DNA of 60,385 nt from Alphaproteobacteria bacterium 41-28 (GTDB taxonomy: Bacteria; Pseudomonadota; Alphaproteobacteria; UBA9655), in NCBI GenBank assembly GCA_001897795.1, contig MKUL01000048.1, positions 1 to 60,385 on the forward strand, read 5' to 3'. The translations under genes were made by a program, and so were the position numbers. This document shows, piece by piece, positions 44,298 to 53,541 of the stretch. Position 1 is the first letter of the stretch, and every line of letters begins with the position of its first letter. The notes under the pieces are model-generated. The model was not told the origin of the DNA. It did no database searches and was given only the letters and a program-made list of their open reading frames with translations.

Positions 44298-45632
44298 TTA
44301 TTTGCGAGTTTTCTTTTCTGGCTCCAGGCCTATGGTTTTAAGAGCTCTTTTAGCTATTTTAATATCCATAAAAGGAATAACACCTCCTGCTGTATGGGGG
44401 CGATGAAAGGACTTGCAAAGATTCTCGGAAAACCAAACGGTATATGACTTAAGATTTTCAGTGATTTTAAACCCTGCTTCGGTAAAAAAGCCGATAAAGT
44501 TCTCAGTTTTTATACGCGGATTAAGATTGTAAATTTCTAAAAGCACTGGATGATCCCTTAATTGACGTGTTAGATTTGTCTTGCTTTGGCCAGAATTATT
44601 TTGAGGGACTTCATTGACCTTCTTATTTTTTCTAACCTCATTTTTCTTCGTTATTAATTTTTGCCTTCTATCTTGCTGATACTGTTTTTCATTTTCTTTA
44701 GTTATTTGTTTAATTTCTTCGTTCTCATCCTCGTCCTCGGATTCCTCTCCCTTATTAATTTTTAAAGCAGCTTCGTTATTGCTTTGTTGTGATTGAAAAA
44801 CCATAGGCATTTTTTGAGGGTCTTCTTCCATTTTCTCTTTTCTTTTCAGAGACTTCAAATCGTTCATTTCTTTTAAAAGAAGTTCCATAGGATTAGTTTG
44901 CGTAAGTATAGTAGGTTTAATAATAGTTTGTATTGCATTTTCAATGATTAGCTGAGCCGTCTTTCTACCATCCTGAATAGCTTGTGTAAGTATTCCTATC
45001 TGTTTCTCGTATCGGGATATTTTATCAAGGTAAATGCCTATGTGTTTTAAGTGAGAAGGCAGCCAAAGCATGTATTTCTCCGTAGCCAGCTTTTCTTTAA
45101 AATAGCTTTTTAGTCCGAGAGGGTCATCTTGATGCAAGCTAATAATTGCTTCTTCATCTGTTTTTTGCCTTATCTCCTTTCTTATGCGGTTCGATTCCTG
45201 TTGAAAATATTGTTGAGCTGTGTAATGAACGGTGCGCATAAGGTTAACAAAATCTTTGCAAACTGGCTGATTTTGTGATAACGCGGAAAATTCTTGTATT
45301 GCTTCAAAAGGAGCGCGAAGTAAATCTGTAATTTTATCGATATCATACTCTGTCGCATCCCAGGCCTTTTGAAGTGTTCCAAGCTTTTTTACAAATTTCT
45401 CTGTTAATTTCTGGTATTCACTCATTTCAGGGGTATAATATTGAGGAGCTTTTTTGCTTAAGCAATTGAATTTTATTGTTTCCTGTGTGTAGTGGGTACG
45501 ATGTGACGTAATGATGGCGCTAATAGCCTCTCTATCTTCAATCCAATCTTCGGCATTCAAGGCGAAAGCTTTAAATGAAAGAAAAAGAAAAGAGATAAAA
45601 ATAATAGTTCTAAGTGACCGAAACATATGCAT
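44298..45632 (-). CDS. Secreted coiled-coil protein with C-terminal HicA-like toxin domain
   Basis: About 444 residues from ATG 45632, which has GAGG seven bases upstream and exposes the signal peptide MHMFRSLRTIIFISFLFLSF (cleavage near AFA). The middle is helical; an acidic then basic linker (EESEDEDENEEIKQ, KNKKVNEV) precedes the last 80 residues, which match HicA toxins of the HRPH type: RDHPVLLEIYNLNP, ENFIGFFTEAGFKI, SFHRPHTAGGVIPF, and IAKRALKTIGLEP. HicA is an mRNA interferase; the conserved His-Arg-Pro-His block is kept. No HicB antitoxin gene is adjacent. Same layout as the HigB fusion. Confidence 0.68.
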   Translation of the reverse strand: MHMFRSLRTIIFISFLFLSFKAFALNAEDWIEDREAISAIITSHRTHYTQETIKFNCLSKKAPQYYTPEMSEYQKLTEKFVKKLGTLQKAWDATEYDIDKITDLLRAPFEAIQEFSALSQNQPVCKDFVNLMRTVHYTAQQYFQQESNRIRKEIRQKTDEEAIISLHQDDPLGLKSYFKEKLATEKYMLWLPSHLKHIGIYLDKISRYEKQIGILTQAIQDGRKTAQLIIENAIQTIIKPTILTQTNPMELLLKEMNDLKSLKRKEKMEEDPQKMPMVFQSQQSNNEAALKINKGEESEDEDENEEIKQITKENEKQYQQDRRQKLITKKNEVRKNKKVNEVPQNNSGQSKTNLTRQLRDHPVLLEIYNLNPRIKTENFIGFFTEAGFKITENLKSYTVWFSENLCKSFHRPHTAGGVIPFMDIKIAKRALKTIGLEPEKKTRK

Positions 45633-45718
45633 AAAGTTCCTCAAAACAAACAATACTCTTTTATATAATAAAAAACGCATACAAGCGAGTCCTATTTTTT
45701 AACTACTCGAAGAAAGCC

Positions 45719-47665
45719 TTATCCTTGTAAATCATCAATCAGGGTTTTCTTTGGCTGACCTTCAAGGCTGCGGTAAATGGTTATATTTTCAAGCACTCTC
45801 ATAACGTAGTTTCGGGTTTCAGCATAGGGGATGAGTTCGATCCAATCGATAATATCAACCTCTCCCTGGCGTGGATCTCCAAACTCATTGAGCCAACGCG
45901 CGACGGGGTCAGGGCCTGCGTTATAGGCTGCTAGCGTTAGTATATATGAAGATTCAAAATTATTTAAAAGATATGAGAGATGAGAAGATCCGAGAAGAAG
46001 ATTATGAGTGGGATCACAAAGCTTGCTTTCACAGTGCTTGACACCCAGTCGTTTCGCTTCTTGTGCAGCTGTTTTTGGGCAAAGTTGTAAGAGGCCCACC
46101 GCACCTGCAGAACTTATAGCGGTGGGATTAAAACGACTTTCCTGGTAGGCCACAGCCATGACAAGAGCTTTTTCTGGCATCTTTTGCCCCTTGTTGGGGA
46201 TCGGGCAAACGGGATAAGCTTTTTTTAAGGCAACCGGTTCGCTGTAGCCTGCCTTTTTAGCCGCCCAGACCACATCATTAGGAGAGAGGGAGTGGGCAAG
46301 ATGAACGGCTAGCTCTCTTTCACCCTTAGTCTTCATTTGACCAGCAATATGGAGAAGGAATTTACTGAGTTCATGGGATGCACTCTTCCCAAGTCCCTTG
46401 AGGATATGGGCTGCGCTTACAAGATCTTCTTGCTCAAAGCGATTTTTTTCTTCAGCAGTTGTTTTGGGGGTGGCAGCTAAGGATGGATAAGGCTTTTCCC
46501 TGAGCTTTGCAGCCGCCAACTGTCCATAATAGATTGTCTTATATTTTGCAGCTTTACGATACCATTTCCTTGCAAGATCGATTTCACCTTGGTGTTCGTA
46601 CGTTCGTCCCATCCAGTAGGCCCCACGCGCTTTACTCACGGCTCCCTCTACACTAGCGAGCAGAGTTTCGAAATGGCGTAAAGCTTCTTTAGGTTTATCA
46701 AGGAATCGCAAGGCAAGCCAGCCGGAAAGCCATTCAGCATTTGCAAAATCTTCATTTCCTGGCTCAAGGCGGTGATTTTGTATAAGTTGATAAGCAACTT
46801 GGTATTGGCCTAGGGCGATAAATTCGCGAGCAATATAATTTTGTTCTTTCCACCATTTTTGAGCATGGGCAAGATTCATAGGTGCTTTTATGAGGATTTG
46901 CGCTGCCTCTGAAAACTCTTTTTGTTTGCGATGCCATTTGGCTAATTCATACAAAAGGCCTTCATCATTCCGTTGTTTCAGAGGGAGGGTCTGCATTTTT
47001 TCAGAGGCATTCGATTTTCCTTCTAAAAACGCAATCCGGACTTCTGCGGCTTTTCGAACACTATTTGGGACATGGGACAAAAGGCGTTTGGCGTCATTGA
47101 CATTATCTGCCCACAAAAGGAATTGAAGGCGTGCGTTGTGATTCTTTTCTTGAAGAAAGTCGCCAAAAAGAGTGAGAAATTTTTTTTCCTCGTTTTTGGT
47201 GAATTCCATGGACTGCCAGGCGTTGACAATAAGGTGAGCAGCCTTCGTCTTCTCATTATGAGAAAGAAGAGCCTTGCCATAAAAAATAGCCCCCGTTGGG
47301 GTTTGGGGAGGATATCTTTCAAACCAAGCCAGAATTTCTTTGGAAGTTCCTTTTTTGGTAATGACCTCTTCAGCCTTTTTACAAAGTTTTTCATGACGCG
47401 GCCAATGCTCATGAGTACTGAGAAAGGTGATTAGCTCTTGCGGTGTAAACTGTTCTGCATCTCTTAAAATACCAAGCCAGTAAACTAGCTTTTGCGCCAC
47501 TGGGCATCCCGCGGTTTTCAAACGCTTTTGCTCATTGAGCTGGGCTATAAGGGCGGACTTACACGCTTTCAATTCTTGAGCAGGTGAAAGGGCATGAAGG
47601 GGGGTTGCTAAGCAAATTCCCACTGAGAACGCCTTGTAGAGTTTTTTAAAGAAAGGTATCATCAT
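45719..47665 (-). CDS. slt: Soluble lytic murein transglycosylase
   Basis: 648 residues with a signal peptide (ending near LHA), a long helical superhelix domain, and a C-terminal lysozyme-like domain: VMAVAYQESRFNPTAISSAG (catalytic Glu about residue 507), AVGLLQLCPKTAAQ and LTLAAYNAGPDPVARWL. It cleaves glycan strands to anhydroMurNAc products in the periplasm, the substrates of AmpG. Divergent from dapA. Confidence 0.94.
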   Translation of the reverse strand: MMIPFFKKLYKAFSVGICLATPLHALSPAQELKACKSALIAQLNEQKRLKTAGCPVAQKLVYWLGILRDAEQFTPQELITFLSTHEHWPRHEKLCKKAEEVITKKGTSKEILAWFERYPPQTPTGAIFYGKALLSHNEKTKAAHLIVNAWQSMEFTKNEEKKFLTLFGDFLQEKNHNARLQFLLWADNVNDAKRLLSHVPNSVRKAAEVRIAFLEGKSNASEKMQTLPLKQRNDEGLLYELAKWHRKQKEFSEAAQILIKAPMNLAHAQKWWKEQNYIAREFIALGQYQVAYQLIQNHRLEPGNEDFANAEWLSGWLALRFLDKPKEALRHFETLLASVEGAVSKARGAYWMGRTYEHQGEIDLARKWYRKAAKYKTIYYGQLAAAKLREKPYPSLAATPKTTAEEKNRFEQEDLVSAAHILKGLGKSASHELSKFLLHIAGQMKTKGERELAVHLAHSLSPNDVVWAAKKAGYSEPVALKKAYPVCPIPNKGQKMPEKALVMAVAYQESRFNPTAISSAGAVGLLQLCPKTAAQEAKRLGVKHCESKLCDPTHNLLLGSSHLSYLLNNFESSYILTLAAYNAGPDPVARWLNEFGDPRQGEVDIIDWIELIPYAETRNYVMRVLENITIYRSLEGQPKKTLIDDLQG

Positions 47666-47696
47666 ATTAGCAAATCTCTCATTAGGAGGACATTAC

Positions 47697-48596
47697 ATGT
47701 TCCAAGGAGTCTATACGGCCATCATTACACCATTCCGAGATGGGAAGGTAGATGAAAAAAAATTAGAGGAGCTCGTAGCCTTTCAGGTTGGGGCAGGTGT
47801 AAAAGGAATTGTTCCTTGTGGAACAACGGGTGAATATCTTTTGCTCACAAGAGAAGAGCAAAAACGAATTATAGAGATTTGTGTAAAAACTTGTCAAGGT
47901 AAAGCTCATGTCATACCAGGTACTGCTGCACTTTCGATAAATGATACCATCGTACAGACGCAAGAGGCTCAAAAGTTTGGTGCTAATGCTGCTCTTTTAG
48001 TTTCTCCCTGGTATATAAAACTTTCACAAGAAAGTTTATATCAGTATTATAAAAAAATAAGTGAAAATGTCGATCTTCCCCTTATTATCTATAACAATCC
48101 TTCTCGCACAGGGGTTGATGTTTCTCTTGAAACGATTATGAAGTTGACGTCGTGCAAGAATATTCAGGGATATAAGGAATCTGGGTATTGTCTTCAAAGA
48201 ATTTCGGAATTGAAGGGCCAGGTGGGAGACCGCTTGAGTGTCTTAGCTGGAAATGATGATTCTTTTGCTGCTCATTTAGGAATGGGGGCAGATGGAGGAA
48301 TTTTAGTGGCTGCTAATGTTGTGCCAGATCTTTTTGTGAATTTAATGAGGAAGTGGAATGAGGGAGACTTGCCTGGCTTCCATGAAGCATGGAGAACGGT
48401 TTTTCCTTTGGTTTCCGCATTAGCTTTAGAAAGCAATCCTGCTCCCATTAAGTATGCGATGGCGCTTGTCCATGGCGTTTCAATTGAATCTCGTTTGCCA
48501 TTTGCTCCTTTAAACTTTTCGACTCAAGAAAAAATTGAAGAGGCCTTACAAGACCTCAACCTTTGGAAGCCTCTGGTTTCTGTGAGGGAGCGATGA
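47697..48596 (+). CDS. dapA: 4-hydroxy-tetrahydrodipicolinate synthase
   Basis: 299 residues, a TIM barrel with [16 protein letters not shown] near the N-terminus, [13 protein letters not shown] (catalytic Tyr) and IQGYKESGY (Schiff-base Lys, about residue 160). It makes the first committed precursor of diaminopimelate and lysine, needed for peptidoglycan. AGGAGG precedes the ATG. Its stop overlaps the smpB start (ATGA). Confidence 0.94.
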   Translation: MFQGVYTAIITPFRDGKVDEKKLEELVAFQVGAGVKGIVPCGTTGEYLLLTREEQKRIIEICVKTCQGKAHVIPGTAALSINDTIVQTQEAQKFGANAALLVSPWYIKLSQESLYQYYKKISENVDLPLIIYNNPSRTGVDVSLETIMKLTSCKNIQGYKESGYCLQRISELKGQVGDRLSVLAGNDDSFAAHLGMGADGGILVAANVVPDLFVNLMRKWNEGDLPGFHEAWRTVFPLVSALALESNPAPIKYAMALVHGVSIESRLPFAPLNFSTQEKIEEALQDLNLWKPLVSVRER

Positions 48597-49054
48597 CGTC
48601 CTCGAAAAAAGTTGTTGCTCAGAATAAAAGAGCGCGCTTTGACTACTTTATTGAAGAAAATATTGAAGCCGGCATCGTTCTTATGGGGAGTGAGGTTAAA
48701 TCTTTACGCCAAGGAAAGGGCAGTATTGCGGAATCTTATGCCTCCAATGAAGGAAATGAGCTTTTTCTTATTAATAGCTTTATTCCTGTTTATAATGAGG
48801 CCAGCCGTTTTAACCATGAGCCAAAACGTTCTCGTAAACTTCTGGTGCGTCGTCGTGAACTGAACCGCCTTTTAGATGCCATACGAAAAAAGGGAATGAC
48901 CCTTGTTCCGATGTCTCTTTATTTTAATGATCGGGGAATTGCTAAAGTGGAGTTGGGTCTTGCGTCTGGTAAAAAGAAAGCCGATAAGCGTTCAACTGAA
49001 AAAGAACGCGACTGGCAAAGAGAGAAGGGGCGGTTGATACGGGACAAGGGCTGA
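48593..49054 (+). CDS. smpB: SsrA-binding protein SmpB
   Basis: 153 residues: [59 protein letters not shown], and the basic tail [20 protein letters not shown] are diagnostic. With tmRNA it rescues stalled ribosomes. ATG 48593 has GAGGGAG upstream and overlaps the dapA stop by four bases; longer in-frame starts inside dapA are unlikely. Confidence 0.96.
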   Translation: MTSSKKVVAQNKRARFDYFIEENIEAGIVLMGSEVKSLRQGKGSIAESYASNEGNELFLINSFIPVYNEASRFNHEPKRSRKLLVRRRELNRLLDAIRKKGMTLVPMSLYFNDRGIAKVELGLASGKKKADKRSTEKERDWQREKGRLIRDKG

Positions 49055-49192
49055 CGCAGTGTAGCAGAAGGGCAGAAAAACAGAACTGCAGAAAAGCAGA
49101 AAAAGCGAATAATGATTTTCAGATCTTTCTCCTCTTTAAAAGATATAAATCATTCATTTTTAGTAAAGCCATCAGATTTTATAATTTATCAA

Positions 49193-49427
49193 ATAACTAC
49201 TCACATGTTCCCACACACGGCGTCATCCCTCGCCTTCGCGAGGGCAGGCTCTTGGTAAGAAATGTTTAGTTTTCCAAAGGAAAACTCTAGCATTTCTTGA
49301 CCGAGGATCTTACCCCCCAAGAGATCCTCGACCAAGAAAAGTTAACCCCCGCTTATGTTAACTAAAAAAACCTTTCCCACAAGAATAAGCGGGGGCAAGG
49401 ATGACACGGGTGAGCGAGTAGTCACTT
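49193..49427. repeat. Palindromic repeat, family A copy 4
   Basis: Outer TAACTACTCAC / GAGTAGTCA, then CGTCATCCCTCGCCTTCGCG with AAGAAATG, TTTTCCAAAGGAAAA, GAGGATCTT/AAGAGATCCTC, and a second hairpin around AACCCCCGCTTA/TAAGCGGGGG, ending AAGGATGACAC. It accounts for most of the 49055-49476 gap; no gene is seen there. Confidence 0.8.
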
Positions 49428-49476
49428 TATCAAAAGAAGATTAATTTTCTATGAACTCACTCCCCGACGACCGTTA

Positions 49477-49896
49477 TTAAAGCATATCATTCAACGCATC
49501 CACCCCAGCCTGAGCGCAAATGCCATCAAGCTCTGGATTGGCTCCGCTGATTCCAATAGATCCAATATGTTGCCCATCTTGTGTTATGATAGGAAGTCCC
49601 CCTTCAAGCAAAACAATTCCCGGTACGCCAAGATAAGGTCCATTGGGCAGTCCTTCATTTCGTTTTGCTAGGTCTTTTGTGGAGATCGGAATACTGGCGG
49701 AGGTCAGGGCCTTAAGTTGCGCCATACGAACGCTGATGAAATTATTTCCATCCATGCGCCGATAATATTTCAAATTACCGTGAGCATCCATGATGGCAAT
49801 GACTATTTTTAAACCCTTTTCAATGGCTTTTGCTTCTGCGGCATCAGCCATTCTTTTTGCCATCTCTAAGGATAAGGCTTTTACAGTAAGCGTCAT
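49477..49896 (-). CDS. GlcG/HbpS-like haem-binding family protein
   Basis: 139 residues of the DUF336 family: LSLEMAKRMADAAEAKAIEKG, VIAIMDAHGNLKYYRRMDG, GVPGIVLLEGGLPI and IGSIGISGANPELDGICAQAGVDAL. Relatives include GlcG and the haem-binding HbpS; cytoplasmic here since no signal peptide is present. The molecular role is unknown. Confidence 0.85.
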   Translation of the reverse strand: MTLTVKALSLEMAKRMADAAEAKAIEKGLKIVIAIMDAHGNLKYYRRMDGNNFISVRMAQLKALTSASIPISTKDLAKRNEGLPNGPYLGVPGIVLLEGGLPIITQDGQHIGSIGISGANPELDGICAQAGVDALNDML

Positions 49897-50094
49897 GTAT
49901 AACCTTTTTGCGAGTGAAAAAACTTTGAAAACAATACAGTTTCAAAAGTAAAACGTCAAACAGTGTAAAAAATACTCGAATGATGTTGTACTTGACAAGC
50001 CATACTCACCCTTGGTGATTCTATAAGAAAAGATCTTCTCTAATCAAAAGACGAGGGTAACCTTCCTTTATCGTAGGATCTCACAGCATCAAAA

Positions 50095-50439
50095 TTATTT
50101 CAGTTCACACCAGACCTCACACGTTTTTCCTTGACAAGTTTTGCTGTTGGCAATTTTATTAAAATTACACGAAGACGGTTTATATTTTGAATTTATTTCG
50201 AGAGCAGCAACAGTTTGACCCTCGTAGGTGCAAACTAGGTGTGAATTCGCTACAATTCTTGCGCTCTTGAAATTTTTAAATAATACCTCTTTTATTGTGC
50301 CATCAAACTCAGTTGATTCCCCTGTAACTTCTACAGCATAATCAGTGGGGCAAGTACCTACTCTTTGGGGTGCAGAGAGTATTTTCTGGGGAAGTGCTAA
50401 ACTAGATAAGCTGCCTATCAAAATTACTATTTTTTTCAT
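50095..50439 (-). CDS. Small secreted Cys-containing protein
   Basis: 114 residues: signal peptide (MKKIVILIGSLSSLALPQKI, cleavage near LSA), then a beta-rich domain with six cysteines (GTC, VCTYEG, SCNF, TCQGKTCEVWC). The pattern VCTYEG... and C-terminal CEVWC suggests a disulfide-stabilised periplasmic or secreted protein, loosely like DUF3757-type proteins of other intracellular bacteria. No certain family. AAAGGAG precedes the start. Confidence 0.6.
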   Translation of the reverse strand: MKKIVILIGSLSSLALPQKILSAPQRVGTCPTDYAVEVTGESTEFDGTIKEVLFKNFKSARIVANSHLVCTYEGQTVAALEINSKYKPSSCNFNKIANSKTCQGKTCEVWCELK

Positions 50440-50667
50440 ATTGTAACTCCTTTTTTATTGAAGAAAATGGATATAGTAAAAAGTATGTGTTTTCGTAGAA
50501 TAGTCTAAATTAATAAAAAAAATCTTAATTTTTATAATTTTTTGAATAAATTGTTAAAAATTCCAATATTTTTCCTTTAACATTTTTAAACATTTCTGTG
50601 CTACTTAACCTGTGTTTCCTAAAAGACGCGCTTTTTGTTTCATTTTAACTTTTCTTTAAAGAAGTAT

Positions 50668-50697
50668 TTGACATTTGTTAAAGACTCAGCCTTTAAG
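50668..50697 (+). promoter_or_regulatory. Putative promoter of the helicase gene
   Basis: TTGACA (50668-50673) and TTTAAG (50692-50697) with an 18-base spacer, 29 bases before the start codon. Confidence 0.5.
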
Positions 50698-50726
50698 ATG
50701 ACAGTGTTAGGAGAGTCTTTTAGAGT

Positions 50727-52016
50727 ATGGACGTAACGTCATTTGAAAAATTAGGGTTGAATGCTAAAACCTTACAGGCGATAGCTGATGTGGGGTATGA
50801 GACTCCAACTCCAATACAGGAAAAAGCAATTCCCCTTCTCCTCGAGGGGCGGGATGTAATCGCATTGGCACAAACTGGTTCGGGGAAAACCGCATCCTTT
50901 ATTTTGCCTCTTCTGGATATGCTAACACGAGGACGCGCGAAAGCACGCATGCCTCGATCTTTGATTATTGAGCCTACACGCGAGCTCGCAGCCCAAGTTG
51001 CCGACGATTTTGCCATTTACGGAAAGCATCACAATTTTACGGTTGCCCTTTTGATTGGGGGCGAATCTTTTATTGATCAAGAGAAAAAACTTACCAAAGG
51101 GGTGGATGTACTGATTGCAACGCCAGGGCGTCTTTTGGATTTGTATGATCGAGGAAAAATTCTTTTAAATGATGTTAAGATATTTGTTATAGATGAAGCT
51201 GATCGCATGTTGGACATGGGATTTATTCCCGATATTGAGCGTGCTGCTTCCCTTCTCCCAGCGCATCAAACAGCCCTTTTTTCAGCCACCATGCCTCCCC
51301 CCATCAGGGCTTTAACTGAAAAGTTTTTAAAAGAGCCTGAAGTGATTACGATTTCTCAGCCAACAAACGCGGCAGTCAGTATTGAACAGTATATTGTGCG
51401 AACCCCAGAAAAGGATAAGAGAGAAGCCTTAAGGATTCTTTTAAAACGCCAAAATCTCCATCAAGCTCTTATTTTTTGCAATCGTAAACGGGAAGTCGAT
51501 GTCGTGTTTAATTCTATGCGTAAACATGGATTTAAGGCAGGAGCCCTTCATGGTGACTTCAGCCAAGCTGCTCGGAATGATACCTTAAAAGCTTTTAAAG
51601 AAGGCTCGATCGATGTGTTGGTTGCAAGTGATGTAGCTGCGCGAGGGTTGGATATAGATGATCTGCAGTGTGTTATTAATTTTCATGTTCCCACGAAACC
51701 TGAAGACTACATTCATCGCATTGGAAGAACGGGCAGAGCAGGTAAGGAAGGTAAAGCCTTTACCTTCGTTTCCCCGCAGGAGGAAAAGCATATCGCCCTC
51801 ATTTTCAAAACATTAAACAAAACCATAGAAGAGTATATCTTAGAACCTGAAGTAAAAAAGGCGCAGAAACGGGCGAAAACTCCTCCTCAAGGTAAAAAAG
51901 AGCCTGTGATGAAGAAGCATGTACATGCTAAAGAAACGCCTGCGCCCATTCAGAGTGAACTCGGATTTGGAGATCATGTTCCTGCCTTTATGAATCCAAA
52001 GGGCAGGGGAGAGTAG
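50727..52016 (+). CDS. rhlE: DEAD-box RNA helicase, RhlE type
   Basis: 429 residues with all core motifs: Q motif YETPTPIQEKAIP, AQTGSGKTASF, PTRELAAQV, TPGRLLDLYD, VIDEADRMLDMGF, SATMPP, and HRIGRTGRAGKEG. The short basic C-terminal extension fits RhlE-like helicases that remodel ribosomal precursors and mRNA. TAGGAGAG upstream. The choice of RhlE over another DEAD subfamily is moderate. Confidence 0.9.
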   Translation: MDVTSFEKLGLNAKTLQAIADVGYETPTPIQEKAIPLLLEGRDVIALAQTGSGKTASFILPLLDMLTRGRAKARMPRSLIIEPTRELAAQVADDFAIYGKHHNFTVALLIGGESFIDQEKKLTKGVDVLIATPGRLLDLYDRGKILLNDVKIFVIDEADRMLDMGFIPDIERAASLLPAHQTALFSATMPPPIRALTEKFLKEPEVITISQPTNAAVSIEQYIVRTPEKDKREALRILLKRQNLHQALIFCNRKREVDVVFNSMRKHGFKAGALHGDFSQAARNDTLKAFKEGSIDVLVASDVAARGLDIDDLQCVINFHVPTKPEDYIHRIGRTGRAGKEGKAFTFVSPQEEKHIALIFKTLNKTIEEYILEPEVKKAQKRAKTPPQGKKEPVMKKHVHAKETPAPIQSELGFGDHVPAFMNPKGRGE

Positions 52017-52047
52017 GGGCTCCTGGGTCGTCATTCCCGCGAAGGCG

Positions 52048-52312
52048 CACTGGTGTCCGGGGAAAGCGGAAAGTACTTTTAAAAAGAAAAGTTATCCATT
52101 GCATCAGAGAAAGATAATCTGATTATAAACTTAAAAAGTAGAATTTCTTAAACTCTCTCAAAAAAGTCTGGATTGCTTCGCTCCGCTCGCAAAGGCGGTT
52201 GAGAATTAGCAACGAATGTGCCACCAGTTCGTCTTTGCGAGAAGCGTTAGCGACGAAGCCAGAACTTGAGTACACTTCTTTTTACATTTCGTATTTTCCC
52301 CGGACACCAGTG
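52048..52312. mobile_element. 265-bp non-coding element with 10-bp target duplication
   Basis: Terminal inverted repeats CACTGGTGTCCGGGGAAA / TTTCCCCGGACACCAGTG (one base offset inside). It is flanked on both sides by CGCGAAGGCG (52038-52047 and 52313-52322), which joins to the uninterrupted family B arm when the element is removed. No transposase is encoded, so it is a MITE moved by a partner elsewhere. Confidence 0.85.
52167..52263. repeat. Palindromic repeat, family D copy 3, nested
   Basis: TCTGGATTGCTTCGCTCCGC at the left and GCGACGAAGCCAGA at the right resemble the ends of the tsaE copy. It lies wholly inside the 52048-52312 element, giving three nested layers. Confidence 0.7.
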
Positions 52313-52474
52313 CGCGAAGGCGGGAACCCAGGGAATTATTTGAATCGAAGTAAATAATTTTTGAGGTTTTATCTTCTGTAGAATATTACTTAATATAATT
52401 TCTTATGTCTAAACGTTTTTCCTGGGTTCCCGCCTTCGCGGGAATGACGCATGAGGGTGTTGATGACGGGACAG

Positions 52475-52519
52475 AAAAGGCCCTTGTGTCACAATAAATG
52501 TGTTTGCAAGGGCCCTTTG
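52475..52519 (-). terminator. Terminator of the coiled-coil protein gene
   Basis: AAAAGGCCCTTG / CAAGGGCCCTTTG stem, 24 bases after the stop on the minus strand. Confidence 0.65.
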
Positions 52520-52542
52520 TAGAAAGGAAAGTTAAAAGTAGA

Positions 52543-53244
52543 TTATTTGCGGCCCTCTTTTTTATGCTTCTTTTTCTTCTTCAGCTTTTTATCGTGCTTC
52601 CAACCTTTACCAGCTAAAAAATTATTCAAGCTTTCAACACCCCGGGTAACTTCTGTATTCACGTTATGAGCAACTTGCTCTGGCGTACGTCCCCCTAGAA
52701 GTGCTGCGGCTATAGCTTCCTCATCGGACTTACGTTTGGCTTCCGCTGCTTTCCGAGCATTCTCAGCTTCTTCAACTTCTTGAGCTAACCTTTCTAATTT
52801 AAGACGGTGTTTTTCCGCTTCTTCAGCCCGAAGTTGTTCTTCTAATGCTACTTGTCTGAGTCTTTCGACTTCTGCGGCTTGAGCTCTTAATTGGGCTTCA
52901 CGTTCTCTTGTTTCAGCCTCTTCTAATTTCTTTTTCAGGTTTGCTAACTCTTCGCGTTGCTGTTCAGATTGCTTAGCTTCTTGGTCTCCTCTCTCCTTAT
53001 TTTGCATATAAAGCGCTGCCATACGATTCATCAGCTGCTCTATCTCATCTTCCTGCGCACCAGAATTATCACTGGGAAGAGACGGATTAAGATGCCCAGA
53101 ATTTTCCTCAACTTGCGGTGCAGGGTGTATCGTTATCGTTTTTTTTTCTAATTCCTCTTTGGAAGCCTCCATCGCAAAGCTTGCTGTTGTTCCCATCAAG
53201 CTTAAAATTGCAGTTGCTGTAGCTATTTTCTTATAATCTATCAT
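52543..53244 (-). CDS. Secreted coiled-coil protein
   Basis: 233 residues: signal peptide (MIDYKKIATATAILSLMGTT, cleavage near SFA), a Pro/Ser linker, then a continuous coiled coil (about residues 60-180, rich in EEAEKHRLKLERLAQEVEEA), and a very basic tail (KKKKKHKKEGRK). GGAG upstream. No family recognised; similar layouts occur in envelope spacer proteins and secreted effectors. Confidence 0.65.
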   Translation of the reverse strand: MIDYKKIATATAILSLMGTTASFAMEASKEELEKKTITIHPAPQVEENSGHLNPSLPSDNSGAQEDEIEQLMNRMAALYMQNKERGDQEAKQSEQQREELANLKKKLEEAETREREAQLRAQAAEVERLRQVALEEQLRAEEAEKHRLKLERLAQEVEEAENARKAAEAKRKSDEEAIAAALLGGRTPEQVAHNVNTEVTRGVESLNNFLAGKGWKHDKKLKKKKKHKKEGRK

Positions 53245-53541
53245 TATACTTCTCCTTTTACCGTTTAACTACTTATTATCCTTACAAATACTTACCTTAT
53301 ATTCTTCTATGAAAGGTGTAAGGACTTGCAGTATCTTAATATATTTTGAGATTGTTTCAAGCCCAATCTTTTAACGAAATTTAAACCATTCTCGTGGATT
53401 CTATGAGTACAAAACGAACACACTGAATCAAACTTCAAATGGGCACGTGCGCTTCACAAACTGACGCTTCCTATTATTGAAGGAGTATGCATGATTCAAC
53501 AAATAGGAGACAAGCCTTGTTTTCAATAGGGAAAACCAATA

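Larger units (their letters stand above)
52029..52449. repeat. Palindromic repeat, family B copy 2, split by an insertion
   Basis: CGTCATTCCCGCGAAGGCG at the left and CGCCTTCGCGGGAATGACG at the right match the copy at 29933-30079. The left arm is interrupted by the element at 52048-52312. Confidence 0.85.

Noticed and set aside
41047..45632. Ordinary chromosomal toxin-antitoxin modules higBA and hicAB
   Set aside because: Neither toxin domain is a free gene, both are fused behind export signals, and no HTH antitoxin or HicB gene is found within 2 kb on either side.
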